Positions 44,594-54,169 of a stretch of 64,000 nucleotides of DNA are shown in pieces. The stretch spans positions 186,001-250,000 of the forward strand of contig JAWHQP010000001.1 in the NCBI GenBank assembly GCA_032586195.1, in the 5' to 3' direction. Position numbers and translations under genes: made by a program. The stretch comes from JAWHQP01 sp032586195 (GTDB lineage: Bacteria; Pseudomonadota; Gammaproteobacteria; Enterobacterales; Pasteurellaceae). The notes below the pieces were generated by a model. That model was not told the origin of the DNA, searched no databases, and saw only the letters and a program-made list of their open reading frames with translations. Within the stretch, counting starts at the first letter, position 1, and each line of letters begins with the position of its first letter.

Positions 44594-45628
44594 TTACTTA
44601 CATATCTGCATAGAAAGCCGCGACAGCTGCTGCCAAATATCCGTACCAAATTCCTGTTTGGCTGCACGTTCCAGGTCGGCCAGCTGTTGAATAATTTGAT
44701 ACAGTTTACCGTAGGTCAGGCGTTGAAAGGCCTGAGTGAATAATGGACGACGGTTTTGCCAGATTTTCAGACGATCGAATCCTTCGCGTAATTGTGCCGT
44801 AGGCAAAGACTGATTCAGACTTACCGTGCGCTGCGGTTTAGCCAGTTCCAGCAAGGTGAGTAGTTCCCGTTGTAAGGTGCGGAGCAAAATAATAGGTTGC
44901 ACATCTTCCGCCTGTAACCCGGTCAGAATGCGCTGGGCCCGGGCTTCTTTGCCTTCCAGCAGCGCGTCGATCCATTGAAACGGTGTAAACACGGAAGACT
45001 GCTCCACCACAGTTTTCACCCGCGCAAAGCTTAATTTGTGATCGGGGTAGAGCAGAGCAAGCAACTCTAGGCTTTGTTTCAGGGCGAGTAAATTGTTTTC
45101 ATAACTGTAACAGAGCAGCTGAATCGCCTGTTGTTCGGCGGTTAAGTTCATTGCTTTGAGCCGATTTGTCACCCAGCGCGGCAATTGTTCCTGGGTTGGC
45201 GTCTGGCAATTAATCAATACGGCATGCGGCTCGTATTGTTCTGCCGCCAGAAACCAATCCTGTTTTTCCAACATTTTATGGAATTTGTTCAACTGCACCA
45301 TCAATAAAATATCGCTGTGCAGCAGAGAAATCAGCTCGGTAAGATTTTTCTGTATAGGGGCGGTAAGATTGTCGGGTAATGTTAATATAAGAATCTGCTT
45401 GTTAAAGAACAGCCCCATAGACTGACAGCGTTCAAAGATGTCATTCCAATCGGTGCCGCTGTCCACCGCCACTTCCACTTTTTCATCAAATCCTTGGGCG
45501 GTCGCCGCCCGTGTAATGAGATCGCGGCTTTCGCCGAGCAGCAGCGGGTCTTGCCCGGCCAAATAGTAAATTGCCGCCAAATTACTTTGCAAGGCATGGG
45601 GTAACTGCTCGGTGAAAATACGGTTCAT
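44594..45628 (-). CDS. holA: DNA polymerase III subunit delta
   Basis: Wrench subunit of the clamp loader that opens the beta clamp. It has 344 residues, the usual length. The N-terminal region (YYLAGQDPLLLGESRDLI) and the clamp-interacting residues LFFNKQ near position 75 match the family. It follows lptE by 3 bases within leuS-lptE-holA, a conserved operon. Confidence 0.95.
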   Translation of the reverse strand: MNRIFTEQLPHALQSNLAAIYYLAGQDPLLLGESRDLITRAATAQGFDEKVEVAVDSGTDWNDIFERCQSMGLFFNKQILILTLPDNLTAPIQKNLTELISLLHSDILLMVQLNKFHKMLEKQDWFLAAEQYEPHAVLINCQTPTQEQLPRWVTNRLKAMNLTAEQQAIQLLCYSYENNLLALKQSLELLALLYPDHKLSFARVKTVVEQSSVFTPFQWIDALLEGKEARAQRILTGLQAEDVQPIILLRTLQRELLTLLELAKPQRTVSLNQSLPTAQLREGFDRLKIWQNRRPLFTQAFQRLTYGKLYQIIQQLADLERAAKQEFGTDIWQQLSRLSMQICK

Positions 45629-45631
45629 GGA

Positions 45632-46141
45632 TTATTTCTGATCCGTTTTGGCTTTATGTCCTACCGCCACCATTTTACTGATTAACTGGCGCGCGGCTTG
45701 TTCACGCATATCATTCAGAATCATTTCACGTTCGTTATATTTCGCTAACGCCGCCCGTGAGTTATCGAAGAAGGTACGGTTTACTTTCGCGTTAAGCGGA
45801 TAGACGGTGTGATTCGGCATTTGGATGCTTGCTTCTACCTGCACGGTAAGAATTTTTTCCGCTTCACGCCCTTGTTTAAATACCGAAGCGACCTTGTCGG
45901 TTGAGCCAGTTTTATTCAATCGCAGTACAGGCACGCCGGCGTCGGCGTCCACGATTTTAATGTTGTTAAGCCGTAGCTGTTTACGCATCGCGATCGTCAT
46001 GCTGTCATACTGGTCGCCGCTTTCAAGTGCGATGGTCTGCAATTCTTTGGGCACAAGCTGACCGTTTTGAAAATGAAAACCGCAGGCGGAAAGCATTAAA
46101 AGCGCGGTGCTGAAAATGAGAGTTTTTGCGTTTTTTAACAT
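45632..46141 (-). CDS. lptE: LPS-assembly lipoprotein LptE
   Basis: Outer-membrane lipoprotein that plugs the LptD barrel and helps place lipopolysaccharide in the outer leaflet. It has 169 residues from ATG 46141. The signal peptide ends in the lipobox LSAC with the lipidated Cys about residue 20. An ATG at 46153 would add four residues; neither start has a clear ribosome binding site, and the family N-terminus favours 46141. Confidence 0.92.
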   Translation of the reverse strand: MLKNAKTLIFSTALLMLSACGFHFQNGQLVPKELQTIALESGDQYDSMTIAMRKQLRLNNIKIVDADAGVPVLRLNKTGSTDKVASVFKQGREAEKILTVQVEASIQMPNHTVYPLNAKVNRTFFDNSRAALAKYNEREMILNDMREQAARQLISKMVAVGHKAKTDQK

Positions 46142-46194
46142 AGGCTGATCCATTACAAGGGGCGTTTTATTGCCCCTAATGACATAAGAAACAA

Positions 46195-48777
46195 TTACTT
46201 AGCGACGAAGCTGAATAGTTTGCCCGGCACATAGATGGTTTTCACGATGTTGAGGCCGTCAAGGAATTTCCGGACATTTTCATCAGCCAGAGCAAGTGCT
46301 TTGATACCATCTTCCGCCATATCGGCAGGCACGGTGATTTTTGCCCGCACCTTGCCGTTGACCTGGATTACCACGAGTTTTTCCTCGTCAATCATAGCGG
46401 CTTTGTCCGCCTGTACCCAAGGGGCGAAGTCAATAATGTCTTCGTTGCCCAGATCTTTCCACAATTGAAAACAGATGTGCGGCGTGATTGGATACAGCAT
46501 GCGCACGACGGCACTTAACGCCTCCGCCATTACGGCGCGGTCCTGTTCCGTTGCGAGGCTGGCCCGGGTGAGTTTGTTCATCAGTTCCATAATGGCGGCA
46601 ATCGCGGTGTTAAAGGTTTGACGGCGGCCGATATCGTCACTCACCTTGGCGATGGTTTTGTGCACATCACGGCGTAATGCTTTCTGGGCGGCTGAAAGCG
46701 CGGTGCTGTCAATGGCGGTTTTGGCCGGGTTTTTGTTGTATTCGTACACCAGATTCCACACACGGGCGAGGAAACGTTTTGCCCCTTCCACGCCGGATTC
46801 CTGCCATTCCAGCGTCATTTCCGCAGGGGAGGCGAACATCATAAACAAACGCACGGTGTCCGCGCCGTATTTTTCCACCATTTCCTGTGGGTCGATACCG
46901 TTATTTTTGGATTTGGACATTTTGGTCATGCCGGCATGGACAAGCTCGTGGCCGTCCATATCGGTCGCTTTAATAATACGGCCTTTTTCGTCACGCTCAA
47001 GGTTTACCTTAGTCGGAGACACCCAAATGCGTTCGTTGGTCGGGCTGGTGTAATAGAAAGCATCCGCCAGCACCATGCCTTGACAGAGCAATTTTTCCGC
47101 CGGTTCATCCGAGCTGAGCAAGCCCGCGTCCCGCAATAATTTATGGAAGAAACGGAAGTAAAGCAGGTGCATGGTGGCATGTTCAATGCCGCCGATATAC
47201 TGATTCACCGGCAGCCAGTAATTCGCTTCGTCACTGTCCAGCATACCGGTATTAAATTGCGGGCAGGTGTAGCGGGCGTAATACCACGAGGATTCCATAA
47301 AGGTATCGAAGGTATCGGTTTCTTTTAACGCCGGCTGACCGTTATAACAGGTTTTCGCCCATTCGGGATCCGCTTTGATCGGGCTTTTCACGCCGTCCAT
47401 CACTACGTCTTCGGGCAGAATAACCGGTAAATCCTGTAGCGGAACAGGCATAACTTCGCCGTCTGCCAAGGTAATCATCGGAATCGGCGCTCCCCAGTAA
47501 CGTTGACGGGAAACGCCCCAGTCACGCAGGCGATAGTTGATTTGGCGTTTGCCCACGCCCATTTTTTCTAATTTATCCGCAATGCCGTTAAATGTTGCGT
47601 CAAAATCCAAGCCGTCAAATTCGGCGGAATTTACCGCAATGCCGTGTTCGGTAAAGGCGGCTTTACTTAAATCAATCGGTTCACCGTTAGCCGGTTTAAT
47701 TACCTGTTTAATCGGTAAGCCGTATTTGGTAGCAAATTCGTAATCGCGCTGGTCGTGAGCGGGTACCGCCATCACTGCCCCGGTGCCGTAATGCATTAGT
47801 ACGAAGTTAGCCACCCAAATCGGTACTTCCTGCCTTGTGAGCGGGTGAACGGCGGATAAGCCCGTCGCCATGCCTTTTTTCTCCATGGTTGCCAGTTCGG
47901 CTTCGGCGACCTTGGTGTTTTTGCATTCCTGAATAAAGGCGGTGAGAGCGGGATTATTTTCCGCCGCTTTTGCCGCCAGCGGGTGTCCTGCCGCCACCGC
48001 CATATAAGATACGCCGTAAAGGGTGTCCGGACGCGTAGTGTAAACGCTCACGGTTTCGTCACTGTCTTTGATTCTGAAGGTGATTTCACAACCTTCGGAA
48101 CGACCGATCCAGTTCCGCTGCATGGTTTTCACCGTGTCAGGCCATTGCGGCAGATTATCCAACCCACCGAGTAATTGATCGGCATAATCGGTGATTTTAA
48201 TAAACCATTGCGGAATTTCACGCTGTTCCACCGGCGTGTCACAACGCCAGCAACGGCCTTCATGCACCTGTTCGTTGGCCAGTACGGTTTCGTCGTTCGG
48301 GCACCAGTTCACCGTGGAAGTTTTTTTGTACACTAAGCCTTTTTTATACAGCTCGGTAAAGAACCATTGTTCCCATTTGTAATATTCCGGCCGGCAGGTG
48401 GCGATTTCACGATCCCAGTCATATGAAAAACCTAATAAATTCAATTGTTTTTTCATGTATTCGATATTTTCATAGGTCCATTTGGCGGGAGCGGTATTAT
48501 TTTTCACCGCCGCGCCTTCCGCCGGCAGGCCGAATGCGTCCCAGCCCATCGGCTGCAATACGTTTTTGCCGATCATGCGCTGATAGCGGGAAACCACATC
48601 GCCGATGGTGTAGTTACGCACGTGTCCCATGTGTAAACGGCCTGAAGGATAAGGCAGCATGGAAAGACAGTAGTATTTCGGTTTAGTGTCGTCTTTTACG
48701 GCACGGAAGGTTTTATGTTCTTGCCAGTATTTTTGTACTTCGGATTCAATCAGATCCGGGCGATATTGTTCTTGCAT
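46195..48777 (-). CDS. leuS: Leucyl-tRNA synthetase
   Basis: Class I synthetase charging tRNA-Leu. It has 860 residues. The HIGH-type motif is in YPSGRLHMGHVRNY (about 41-54), the editing domain lies in the middle (TRPDTLYGVSYM), and KMSKSKNN follows at about residue 620. Same operon with lptE and holA. Confidence 0.98.
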   Translation of the reverse strand: MQEQYRPDLIESEVQKYWQEHKTFRAVKDDTKPKYYCLSMLPYPSGRLHMGHVRNYTIGDVVSRYQRMIGKNVLQPMGWDAFGLPAEGAAVKNNTAPAKWTYENIEYMKKQLNLLGFSYDWDREIATCRPEYYKWEQWFFTELYKKGLVYKKTSTVNWCPNDETVLANEQVHEGRCWRCDTPVEQREIPQWFIKITDYADQLLGGLDNLPQWPDTVKTMQRNWIGRSEGCEITFRIKDSDETVSVYTTRPDTLYGVSYMAVAAGHPLAAKAAENNPALTAFIQECKNTKVAEAELATMEKKGMATGLSAVHPLTRQEVPIWVANFVLMHYGTGAVMAVPAHDQRDYEFATKYGLPIKQVIKPANGEPIDLSKAAFTEHGIAVNSAEFDGLDFDATFNGIADKLEKMGVGKRQINYRLRDWGVSRQRYWGAPIPMITLADGEVMPVPLQDLPVILPEDVVMDGVKSPIKADPEWAKTCYNGQPALKETDTFDTFMESSWYYARYTCPQFNTGMLDSDEANYWLPVNQYIGGIEHATMHLLYFRFFHKLLRDAGLLSSDEPAEKLLCQGMVLADAFYYTSPTNERIWVSPTKVNLERDEKGRIIKATDMDGHELVHAGMTKMSKSKNNGIDPQEMVEKYGADTVRLFMMFASPAEMTLEWQESGVEGAKRFLARVWNLVYEYNKNPAKTAIDSTALSAAQKALRRDVHKTIAKVSDDIGRRQTFNTAIAAIMELMNKLTRASLATEQDRAVMAEALSAVVRMLYPITPHICFQLWKDLGNEDIIDFAPWVQADKAAMIDEEKLVVIQVNGKVRAKITVPADMAEDGIKALALADENVRKFLDGLNIVKTIYVPGKLFSFVAK

Positions 48778-49050
48778 GAGGTGACCTTAAAAAATGTAAA
48801 TTTCAGCACCGCACTTTGCGGTAAATCAAATGTCGGAAATGTGGCATAGGATAGCCTAAAACGGCTGAAATTAACAGAATTTTAAAAGCCGGCACCGTAG
48901 TTTTGTCGGAAAGCACGGAGAAAGTGCGGCGTTATTTTGACGGGTTTTGAACGAATCGCTTAACGCGTTATACAGCCATTTGTCATTCCGTGTTTCATCA
49001 GATAGAGAATGATAGAATCAATCCCCCGTCCTGCGACAGGGGATTAGAGA
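48778..49050. other. Gene-free stretch between leuS and cyuA, with uptake sequences and a terminator
   Basis: Holds an uptake sequence near 48808 and a near-match near 48923. At 49020-49045 is an 11-pair stem, AATCCCCTGTC / GACGGGGGATT around GCAG on the minus strand, 5 bases past the cyuA stop; this is probably the cyuA terminator although its T run is weak. No gene seen. Confidence 0.6.
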
Positions 49051-50352
49051 TTAATGCGGTTTGTTTACCATAATTTCAATTACTTGACGATCGGTGTACT
49101 GCATACTCTGCGAGGCGATACTACACAGATTGTTGATGGAACGGTCAATATCATGTTCGACAATCCCTTCGTTACCGGTTACTTGTGTCTGGTCCAATGC
49201 TAATAATACAGACTTGTATCCTGAACTGACGCAGGTTGAAACTTTCATCGCGCAGCTGTTGGCGGCGCCATCACAAATGATTCCGCTGATATCGCCAATC
49301 ATACTGCTGATTGCCATGCTGATGGTTTCAAATTTACCGGTCAACAGCCATGCAATACCCGCACAGCTTCCCATCGCGGCGGTGGATGCCGCGCAAAGCG
49401 CGGAGAGCTTCGGTAATTTGCTATGGATATAAATCGCCATTAAATGAGACAGAAATAATGCCCGAATCAACTGTTCATTACTGGCTTTGATATATTCGGC
49501 GACTACGACTACCGGCATGGTTGCGGTAATGCCCTGATTACCGGACCCCGAGTTACTCATGGCAGGCAGCGCCGCACCACCCATTCTGGCATCGGAAGCG
49601 GAAGTCGTGGCAATCACGATGCGGTTGAACAAATCGCCGCTTAATAGACCGCTGCCAATTTGCTTTTGCAGCGTGCGGCCGATATGCAAGCCGTAATCTG
49701 TACGCAATCCTTCCTGCGAGAGTGCCGAATTAAGTCTGGCGGCTTCCTTAATGAACGCTATTTTGCCTAATTCCACCTGCATGGAGAAATTAAAAATATC
49801 AATAGCCGTCAGTTTTTCAAAAATATTGTCCGCTTCGCAGGAAGAGACCGCGCGAGGCTGCGAGAAGATAACCCGTCCGTTTTTTTCAATTAACACTACA
49901 TTGGTATGGTGTCCTTCAATACAAACCTTCACTTGGTTTCCGTCGGCGGATAATGTCGCTTCGGAATATAGAATTTGCTGTGTATCCGCAATGCTTACTT
50001 TAATCTTGCCGGCATCCAGCATTGCTTTAGCGAGACCGACTTGTTCCGGATTAATCCGATTCAGCACTTGTAACCCGGCTTCGGCATCGCCGCCGATGGC
50101 TCCGATTGCGGCTGCCATCGGTAAACCGACCGTTCCCGTACCGGGTACGGTTACTCCCATGCCGTTTTTCATTAAATTCGGTGATACTTTGGCTTCAATA
50201 TGTTGCGGGTCGCAGCCTAAATATTGACGTCCGATCGCCGAGGCTAATGCCAATGAAATCGGCTCGGTGCAACCCAAGGCGGGCACGACTTCCTTTTTGA
50301 CTATATTCAGAATGTCGTTTTCTATCTCAGTTAAATTTAATTGATGTGCCAT
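49051..50352 (-). CDS. cyuA: L-cysteine desulfidase (CyuA/YhaM family)
   Basis: Iron-sulfur enzyme that breaks L-cysteine into pyruvate, ammonia and sulfide. It has 433 residues of the UPF0597 family, related to serine dehydratase alpha subunits. Cluster-binding cysteines are likely those in PALGCTEPISLALA (about residue 28), CAASTAAMGSCAG and ICDGAANSCAMK. It follows the permease gene by 25 bases, as with the E. coli cyuP-cyuA pair. Confidence 0.88.
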   Translation of the reverse strand: MAHQLNLTEIENDILNIVKKEVVPALGCTEPISLALASAIGRQYLGCDPQHIEAKVSPNLMKNGMGVTVPGTGTVGLPMAAAIGAIGGDAEAGLQVLNRINPEQVGLAKAMLDAGKIKVSIADTQQILYSEATLSADGNQVKVCIEGHHTNVVLIEKNGRVIFSQPRAVSSCEADNIFEKLTAIDIFNFSMQVELGKIAFIKEAARLNSALSQEGLRTDYGLHIGRTLQKQIGSGLLSGDLFNRIVIATTSASDARMGGAALPAMSNSGSGNQGITATMPVVVVAEYIKASNEQLIRALFLSHLMAIYIHSKLPKLSALCAASTAAMGSCAGIAWLLTGKFETISMAISSMIGDISGIICDGAANSCAMKVSTCVSSGYKSVLLALDQTQVTGNEGIVEHDIDRSINNLCSIASQSMQYTDRQVIEIMVNKPH

Positions 50353-50377
50353 TATATAAACTCTCCCTGAATTTTAA

Positions 50378-51655
50378 TTATCCTAAAAATGCTAAGAATG
50401 GCGAAATGCAGAGTAAAATACCGGTAATAATGATAATGTGCAGTGCTAAGTTCTTATATTTAAATAAAAATGGTACTTTATATACTAAATAAGCCGGGAT
50501 CAGGCAGCCGACCAAACCGAAAATCGGGCTGCAGATGGAAGTGAAACTTAATACCGGCGCGTTAAGTACTATCGCTCCCCATGCCAACAAAACGGCAAAA
50601 ATCATAATTCCTTTCTGTACCCATTTTTCATTTATTTTTTCTGCCGGAAATTTCCGCAATAACAGATTCATTACGATTCCTTGTGTTGCTTCGCGAAAAC
50701 CTAAATACACGCCGAAGAACGCCGTCATTACCGCAAAAATATTTAAGATCATGCCCACATAGGTTGCCCAGCTGCCGGGAAAGAATTGAGCCGTGATTGC
50801 CAATGCCGAAATATTCTGTTCATAAGCCTTTACCGCCTCTTCTCGCCCCATCGCGAGAGTAAAGGAAACCGCGTAAAAGAATACGGTAATGAATAACACC
50901 GCAAAAGCGATATTCATTGCCCGCAATGCTTTGTAACGAGCGACTTCACGATTAACTTCTCTGGCCCGGTAGGAAATGACCATTGGGCTTAAAGTCTGAA
51001 GAAATAAAATTGAAGTAAGTGTAAAAGGGAGGGTAATAACGGCGTCTTTAATTAATTTTCCGAATGGAGGTAATGCGCCGATATTATGTAATTGCCACAT
51101 TCCTATCATTGCCATACCTAATGCGGCGACTACAAATAATTTCGTGAGTACCATAAGCGTGGATATTTTGAATAGTAATTGTTCCCCTCGGGAAGAAATG
51201 GCGACTAATATGCAAATCAGACATAACCCGTAGAGTGGATTTTCCGATAATAAAGTTTCGGTTAATCCGAAAGTATATAAGTAAGAGGCGCTATCATTAT
51301 TGATTGCGGTTGAATAGACAAACATCCAGATAACCAACATGATAAAATATAATGCGCCCAGAAATATTCCCCAGTTTTTTCCTAAATAACCGGCGATAAC
51401 ACTGGGATAATCTTTGCATTCGGGTGACTCTGCGAGTGTATTGATAAACAGCCTCTGAAATAAATACATAGCCGGATATCCGATTATAGACGAAAGTAAA
51501 AAGACCCACATTCCCATCAGTCCCACCTGTACCGGCAAGAATACTATACCGGCACCGATAGCCATTCCGATACTCATAATCACCCATCCGAAATCAGTGG
51601 AATCAAATTTAGCCAACTTTCTGATTTCGGCTTTAGACAGATTTTCATTTTCCAT
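50378..51655 (-). CDS. cyuP: Cysteine/serine permease, HAAAP family (CyuP-like)
   Basis: Proton-driven amino acid permease of the SdaC/TdcC family, 425 residues with 11 membrane segments. GWVIMSIGMAIGAGIVFLPV near the N-terminus and SPMVISYRAREVNREVARYK in mid-protein are family blocks. ATG 51655 follows GGGGAG; the frame's TTG at 51670 overlaps that site. Cysteine as substrate is inferred from the adjacent desulfidase; serine is possible. Confidence 0.82.
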   Translation of the reverse strand: MENENLSKAEIRKLAKFDSTDFGWVIMSIGMAIGAGIVFLPVQVGLMGMWVFLLSSIIGYPAMYLFQRLFINTLAESPECKDYPSVIAGYLGKNWGIFLGALYFIMLVIWMFVYSTAINNDSASYLYTFGLTETLLSENPLYGLCLICILVAISSRGEQLLFKISTLMVLTKLFVVAALGMAMIGMWQLHNIGALPPFGKLIKDAVITLPFTLTSILFLQTLSPMVISYRAREVNREVARYKALRAMNIAFAVLFITVFFYAVSFTLAMGREEAVKAYEQNISALAITAQFFPGSWATYVGMILNIFAVMTAFFGVYLGFREATQGIVMNLLLRKFPAEKINEKWVQKGIMIFAVLLAWGAIVLNAPVLSFTSICSPIFGLVGCLIPAYLVYKVPFLFKYKNLALHIIIITGILLCISPFLAFLG

Positions 51656-51674
51656 AATGTTTCTCCCCAATTAA

Positions 51675-52334
51675 TCATTTTTTGAATTGCCGTATATGTT
51701 TATATAAGGCATGCTTGGTCAAGCCTAATTTTTCTGAAACGTAAGAAACCGCATCCTTTAATTCAAAGATACCGTTTTCAAAAAGATTGAAAATAATTTG
51801 TTTATTATATGATTTGGATTTGCTGGATATATTCTGTTCTACTTCCTCGACCGCATTTTGAAATACCGATTCAAGCAATTCCTGAGAATTTGAGGTAAAG
51901 TTCTCATTTTTGTATAAGGAATTTTCATGAAAAGAAAACATATTTGACATAACTTTATCAAATGGATAAGAAAGGTTCAGATTAATGCAGAACAGACCGA
52001 TAGGCTCACCTTGGTGCCCTATAATAATGTGTGTGACGGATTTAAGTAATTGCCCGGAAGGCAGGCGGGAAAAGTAGCTGTGTTTGGTAATGTCTTTGTT
52101 CTTTTGGTAACTTTTTAGTAACTGTAATCCTTTATCCGTAATAGACGATCCGACAACTCTTCCCGTGTGATGACCGTTAATTATATGAACAACGGAATGA
52201 TCAAGATTGTTAATGGAATGAATTACAATTTCACAGTATTCGCCTAATAGATTGGAAATTGAATAACTTAGAGAAATGTAAGATTCTATAATCGATTTAT
52301 CTTTTTCGTCTAATGCCGAAAGTAATTCCGTCAT
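51675..52334 (-). CDS. YheO-like PAS/helix-turn-helix regulator
   Basis: A 219-residue DNA-binding protein. A YheO-type PAS domain (about 15-125: YCEIVIHSINNLDHSVVHII, then LLKSVTHIIIGHQGEPIGL) is followed by a C-terminal helix-turn-helix (DAVSYVSEKLGLTKHALYKH). It is the first gene of the unit, 19 bases before cyuP, and so is the likely regulator of cysteine uptake and degradation. E. coli uses an Lrp-type protein for that task, making this a different solution. Ligand unknown. Confidence 0.82.
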   Translation of the reverse strand: MTELLSALDEKDKSIIESYISLSYSISNLLGEYCEIVIHSINNLDHSVVHIINGHHTGRVVGSSITDKGLQLLKSYQKNKDITKHSYFSRLPSGQLLKSVTHIIIGHQGEPIGLFCINLNLSYPFDKVMSNMFSFHENSLYKNENFTSNSQELLESVFQNAVEEVEQNISSKSKSYNKQIIFNLFENGIFELKDAVSYVSEKLGLTKHALYKHIRQFKK

Positions 52335-52431
52335 AATATCGCTCCTGTTCCAGTGGCGGAATTATAGTATGAGATAAAATTTTAGGTCAATAAAATTTAA
52401 CTATAAATATGTTTTCAGTTTAATTTTTTTG

Positions 52432-52445
52432 ACTGTGATCACAGT
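52432..52445. promoter_or_regulatory. Perfect 14-base palindrome upstream of the YheO-like gene
   Basis: ACTGTGATCACAGT, a perfect dyad without spacer, about 100 bases upstream of the regulator's start and 6 bases past the stop of the neighbouring gene. It could be an operator for the YheO-like protein. The TGTGA and TCACA halves resemble a CRP site, but without the required 6-base spacer. Confidence 0.35.
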
Positions 52446-52450
52446 TTTAC

Positions 52451-53071
52451 TTATTCATAATGACATTTCTCGTACAGCGGCAATAAATCACGGATGGATT
52501 GGGTGATAAAGGTAACGGTATCAATGTGGTCTAATTCGGCCCGTTCTACATTTTTGCCGATACACCAGAAATCTTCATCGCTACGCAGGGTCAGATCTTT
52601 GGCCTGCAGCTGTTTAACCTGACGGAAATCGCCGTATTCGTCTTCGTCACCACGCCTGATATCAAAATCGGCAAAGTGCTGAAAATCAAATGCGTCCAAC
52701 CATTGATTGTACTGGTGCAGGGTGATTTGCGAACGATCGGCACGGTAGCAATGCCAGTCGAGGCTCACTGAAAGACGGCGGCGATTGAGTAGCACGGAAA
52801 GAATAGCGGCGGAATTTTTATTGAATTCGTATTTGAAATAGGCAAAAAAATGTGCCCGTACCTGCCAGCCGTTACACCATTTTTCGATATGAGGTTCGGC
52901 AAAGGGTGTACCAAGCCGGTGGTAAACCTGCAGAATGGTATCCTTCCATGTGTTCCATGCTTGTTTGTAATCCGCTTTGATTTGCGGGATTTGTTCCGGA
53001 CAGAATTTTTTTAATTGGGAAAACTGGAAGAAAGGAATATTAAATAAATCACAGGATTTTGCAGTAAGCAT
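52451..53071 (-). CDS. Conserved Pasteurellaceae protein, HI_0552-like
   Basis: Soluble protein of 206 residues, rich in Trp, Tyr and Phe (NIPFFQFSQLKKFCP, then WCNGWQVRAHFFAYFKYEF and LDWHCYRADRSQI). It seems, from memory, to belong to the HI_0552 family, a group sometimes labelled glucose-6-phosphate dehydrogenase by automatic annotation without visible reason: there is no nucleotide-binding glycine motif here. The start is ATG 53071; an ATG at 53125 has no ribosome binding site. Function unknown. Confidence 0.7.
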   Translation of the reverse strand: MLTAKSCDLFNIPFFQFSQLKKFCPEQIPQIKADYKQAWNTWKDTILQVYHRLGTPFAEPHIEKWCNGWQVRAHFFAYFKYEFNKNSAAILSVLLNRRRLSVSLDWHCYRADRSQITLHQYNQWLDAFDFQHFADFDIRRGDEDEYGDFRQVKQLQAKDLTLRSDEDFWCIGKNVERAELDHIDTVTFITQSIRDLLPLYEKCHYE

Positions 53072-53149
53072 AATGACTCTCACAAGAAAATGAGGACGGG
53101 ATCCGCACTTCGTTTTATCCGACATTAAGTCTGATAAACGGTTTTATTC

Positions 53150-53173
53150 CATAAAACGGTCGCAGCGCGACCG
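53150..53173 (-). terminator. Rho-independent terminator of galU
   Basis: Minus strand: CGGTCGC, GCT loop, GCGACCG, then TTTTA. It lies 35 bases after the galU stop. Confidence 0.75.
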
Positions 53174-53207
53174 AATCATGCTTAACCAAGTTATGCGCGT
53201 AACAAAA

Positions 53208-54095
53208 CTAAAGGGTTTTCACCAGCTGCTTCAGATAGCTTTTGAATTCGTTTGCTAATTTGTTGTGGTGCAAACCGTATTCGACAAAGGCTTTCATATA
53301 GCCGATTTTATCACCGCAGTCGAAAGATTCACCGGTCATATGGAATGCTTCTACGGTTTCTTTTTCAAGCAGCATGTCAATCGCATCCGTGAGCTGAATT
53401 TCATCGCCTACGCCGACAGGTGTTTTTTCCAGTAGATTCCAGATAGTCGCGGAAAATACATAACGGCCCACCACCGCTAAGTTTGACGGGGCGTCTTCGG
53501 GTTTCGGTTTTTCTACTAAACAAGTGATTTTAGCACTTTCACCGCCGTGGAATTCAACACCGTTGCAGTCTGCCACACCATAGTTGCCGACTTCCTGCGG
53601 ATCTACCGGTGAAACCATGATCTGACTTGCTCCGGTTTCGTTGAAGCGTTTGATCATAGCGGCAAGATTTTCTGTTTTCTGATTAGCGGTAAAATCCGCT
53701 AACAATACATCAGGCAGCACTACGGCAAAGGGTTCATTACCCACTAACGGGCGGCCGCACAGTACGGCGTGGCCTAAACCTTTCGCGTTACCCTGACGAA
53801 CATGCATGATTGTGACATTACTCGGGCAGATGGAACGCACTTCTTCTAACAATTGGCGTTTAACCCGTTTTTCCAGTATGGTTTCCAATTCAAATGAAGT
53901 ATCGAAGTGGTTTTCGATGGCATTTTTGGAAGAATGTGTCACTAAAATAATTTCTTTTACACCCGCCGCGATACATTCGTTCACTACGTACTGAATTAAT
54001 GGCTTATCCACCAATGTCAGCATTTCTTTCGGAATGGCCTTAGTGGCCGGCAGCATGCGGGTCCCCAGACCTGCAACAGGAATAATAACTTTCAT
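53208..54095 (-). CDS. galU: UTP-glucose-1-phosphate uridylyltransferase
   Basis: Makes UDP-glucose for lipopolysaccharide and other glycans. It has 295 residues with VIIPVAGLGTRMLPATKAIPKE as nucleotide-binding start, GLGHAVLCGRP and LVEKPKPEDAPSNLAVVGRY. It lies 74 bases after manB, so both sugar-nucleotide enzymes may share a transcript. Confidence 0.97.
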   Translation of the reverse strand: MKVIIPVAGLGTRMLPATKAIPKEMLTLVDKPLIQYVVNECIAAGVKEIILVTHSSKNAIENHFDTSFELETILEKRVKRQLLEEVRSICPSNVTIMHVRQGNAKGLGHAVLCGRPLVGNEPFAVVLPDVLLADFTANQKTENLAAMIKRFNETGASQIMVSPVDPQEVGNYGVADCNGVEFHGGESAKITCLVEKPKPEDAPSNLAVVGRYVFSATIWNLLEKTPVGVGDEIQLTDAIDMLLEKETVEAFHMTGESFDCGDKIGYMKAFVEYGLHHNKLANEFKSYLKQLVKTL

Positions 54096-54169
54096 ACGGT
54101 ATCCTTATGATAATAAAACGCACCTTACTTCGCGTATGAAAGTGCGGTGCGTTTTTTTCGAGTTTTACG

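Noticed and set aside
46235..48686. Many plus-strand ORFs of 60-135 codons opposite leuS
   Set aside because: Shadows of the leuS codon pattern; no ribosome binding sites and no family resemblance.
52432..52445. CRP site (TGTGATCACA)
   Set aside because: CRP needs six bases between TGTGA and TCACA; here there are none. Kept only as a generic palindrome.
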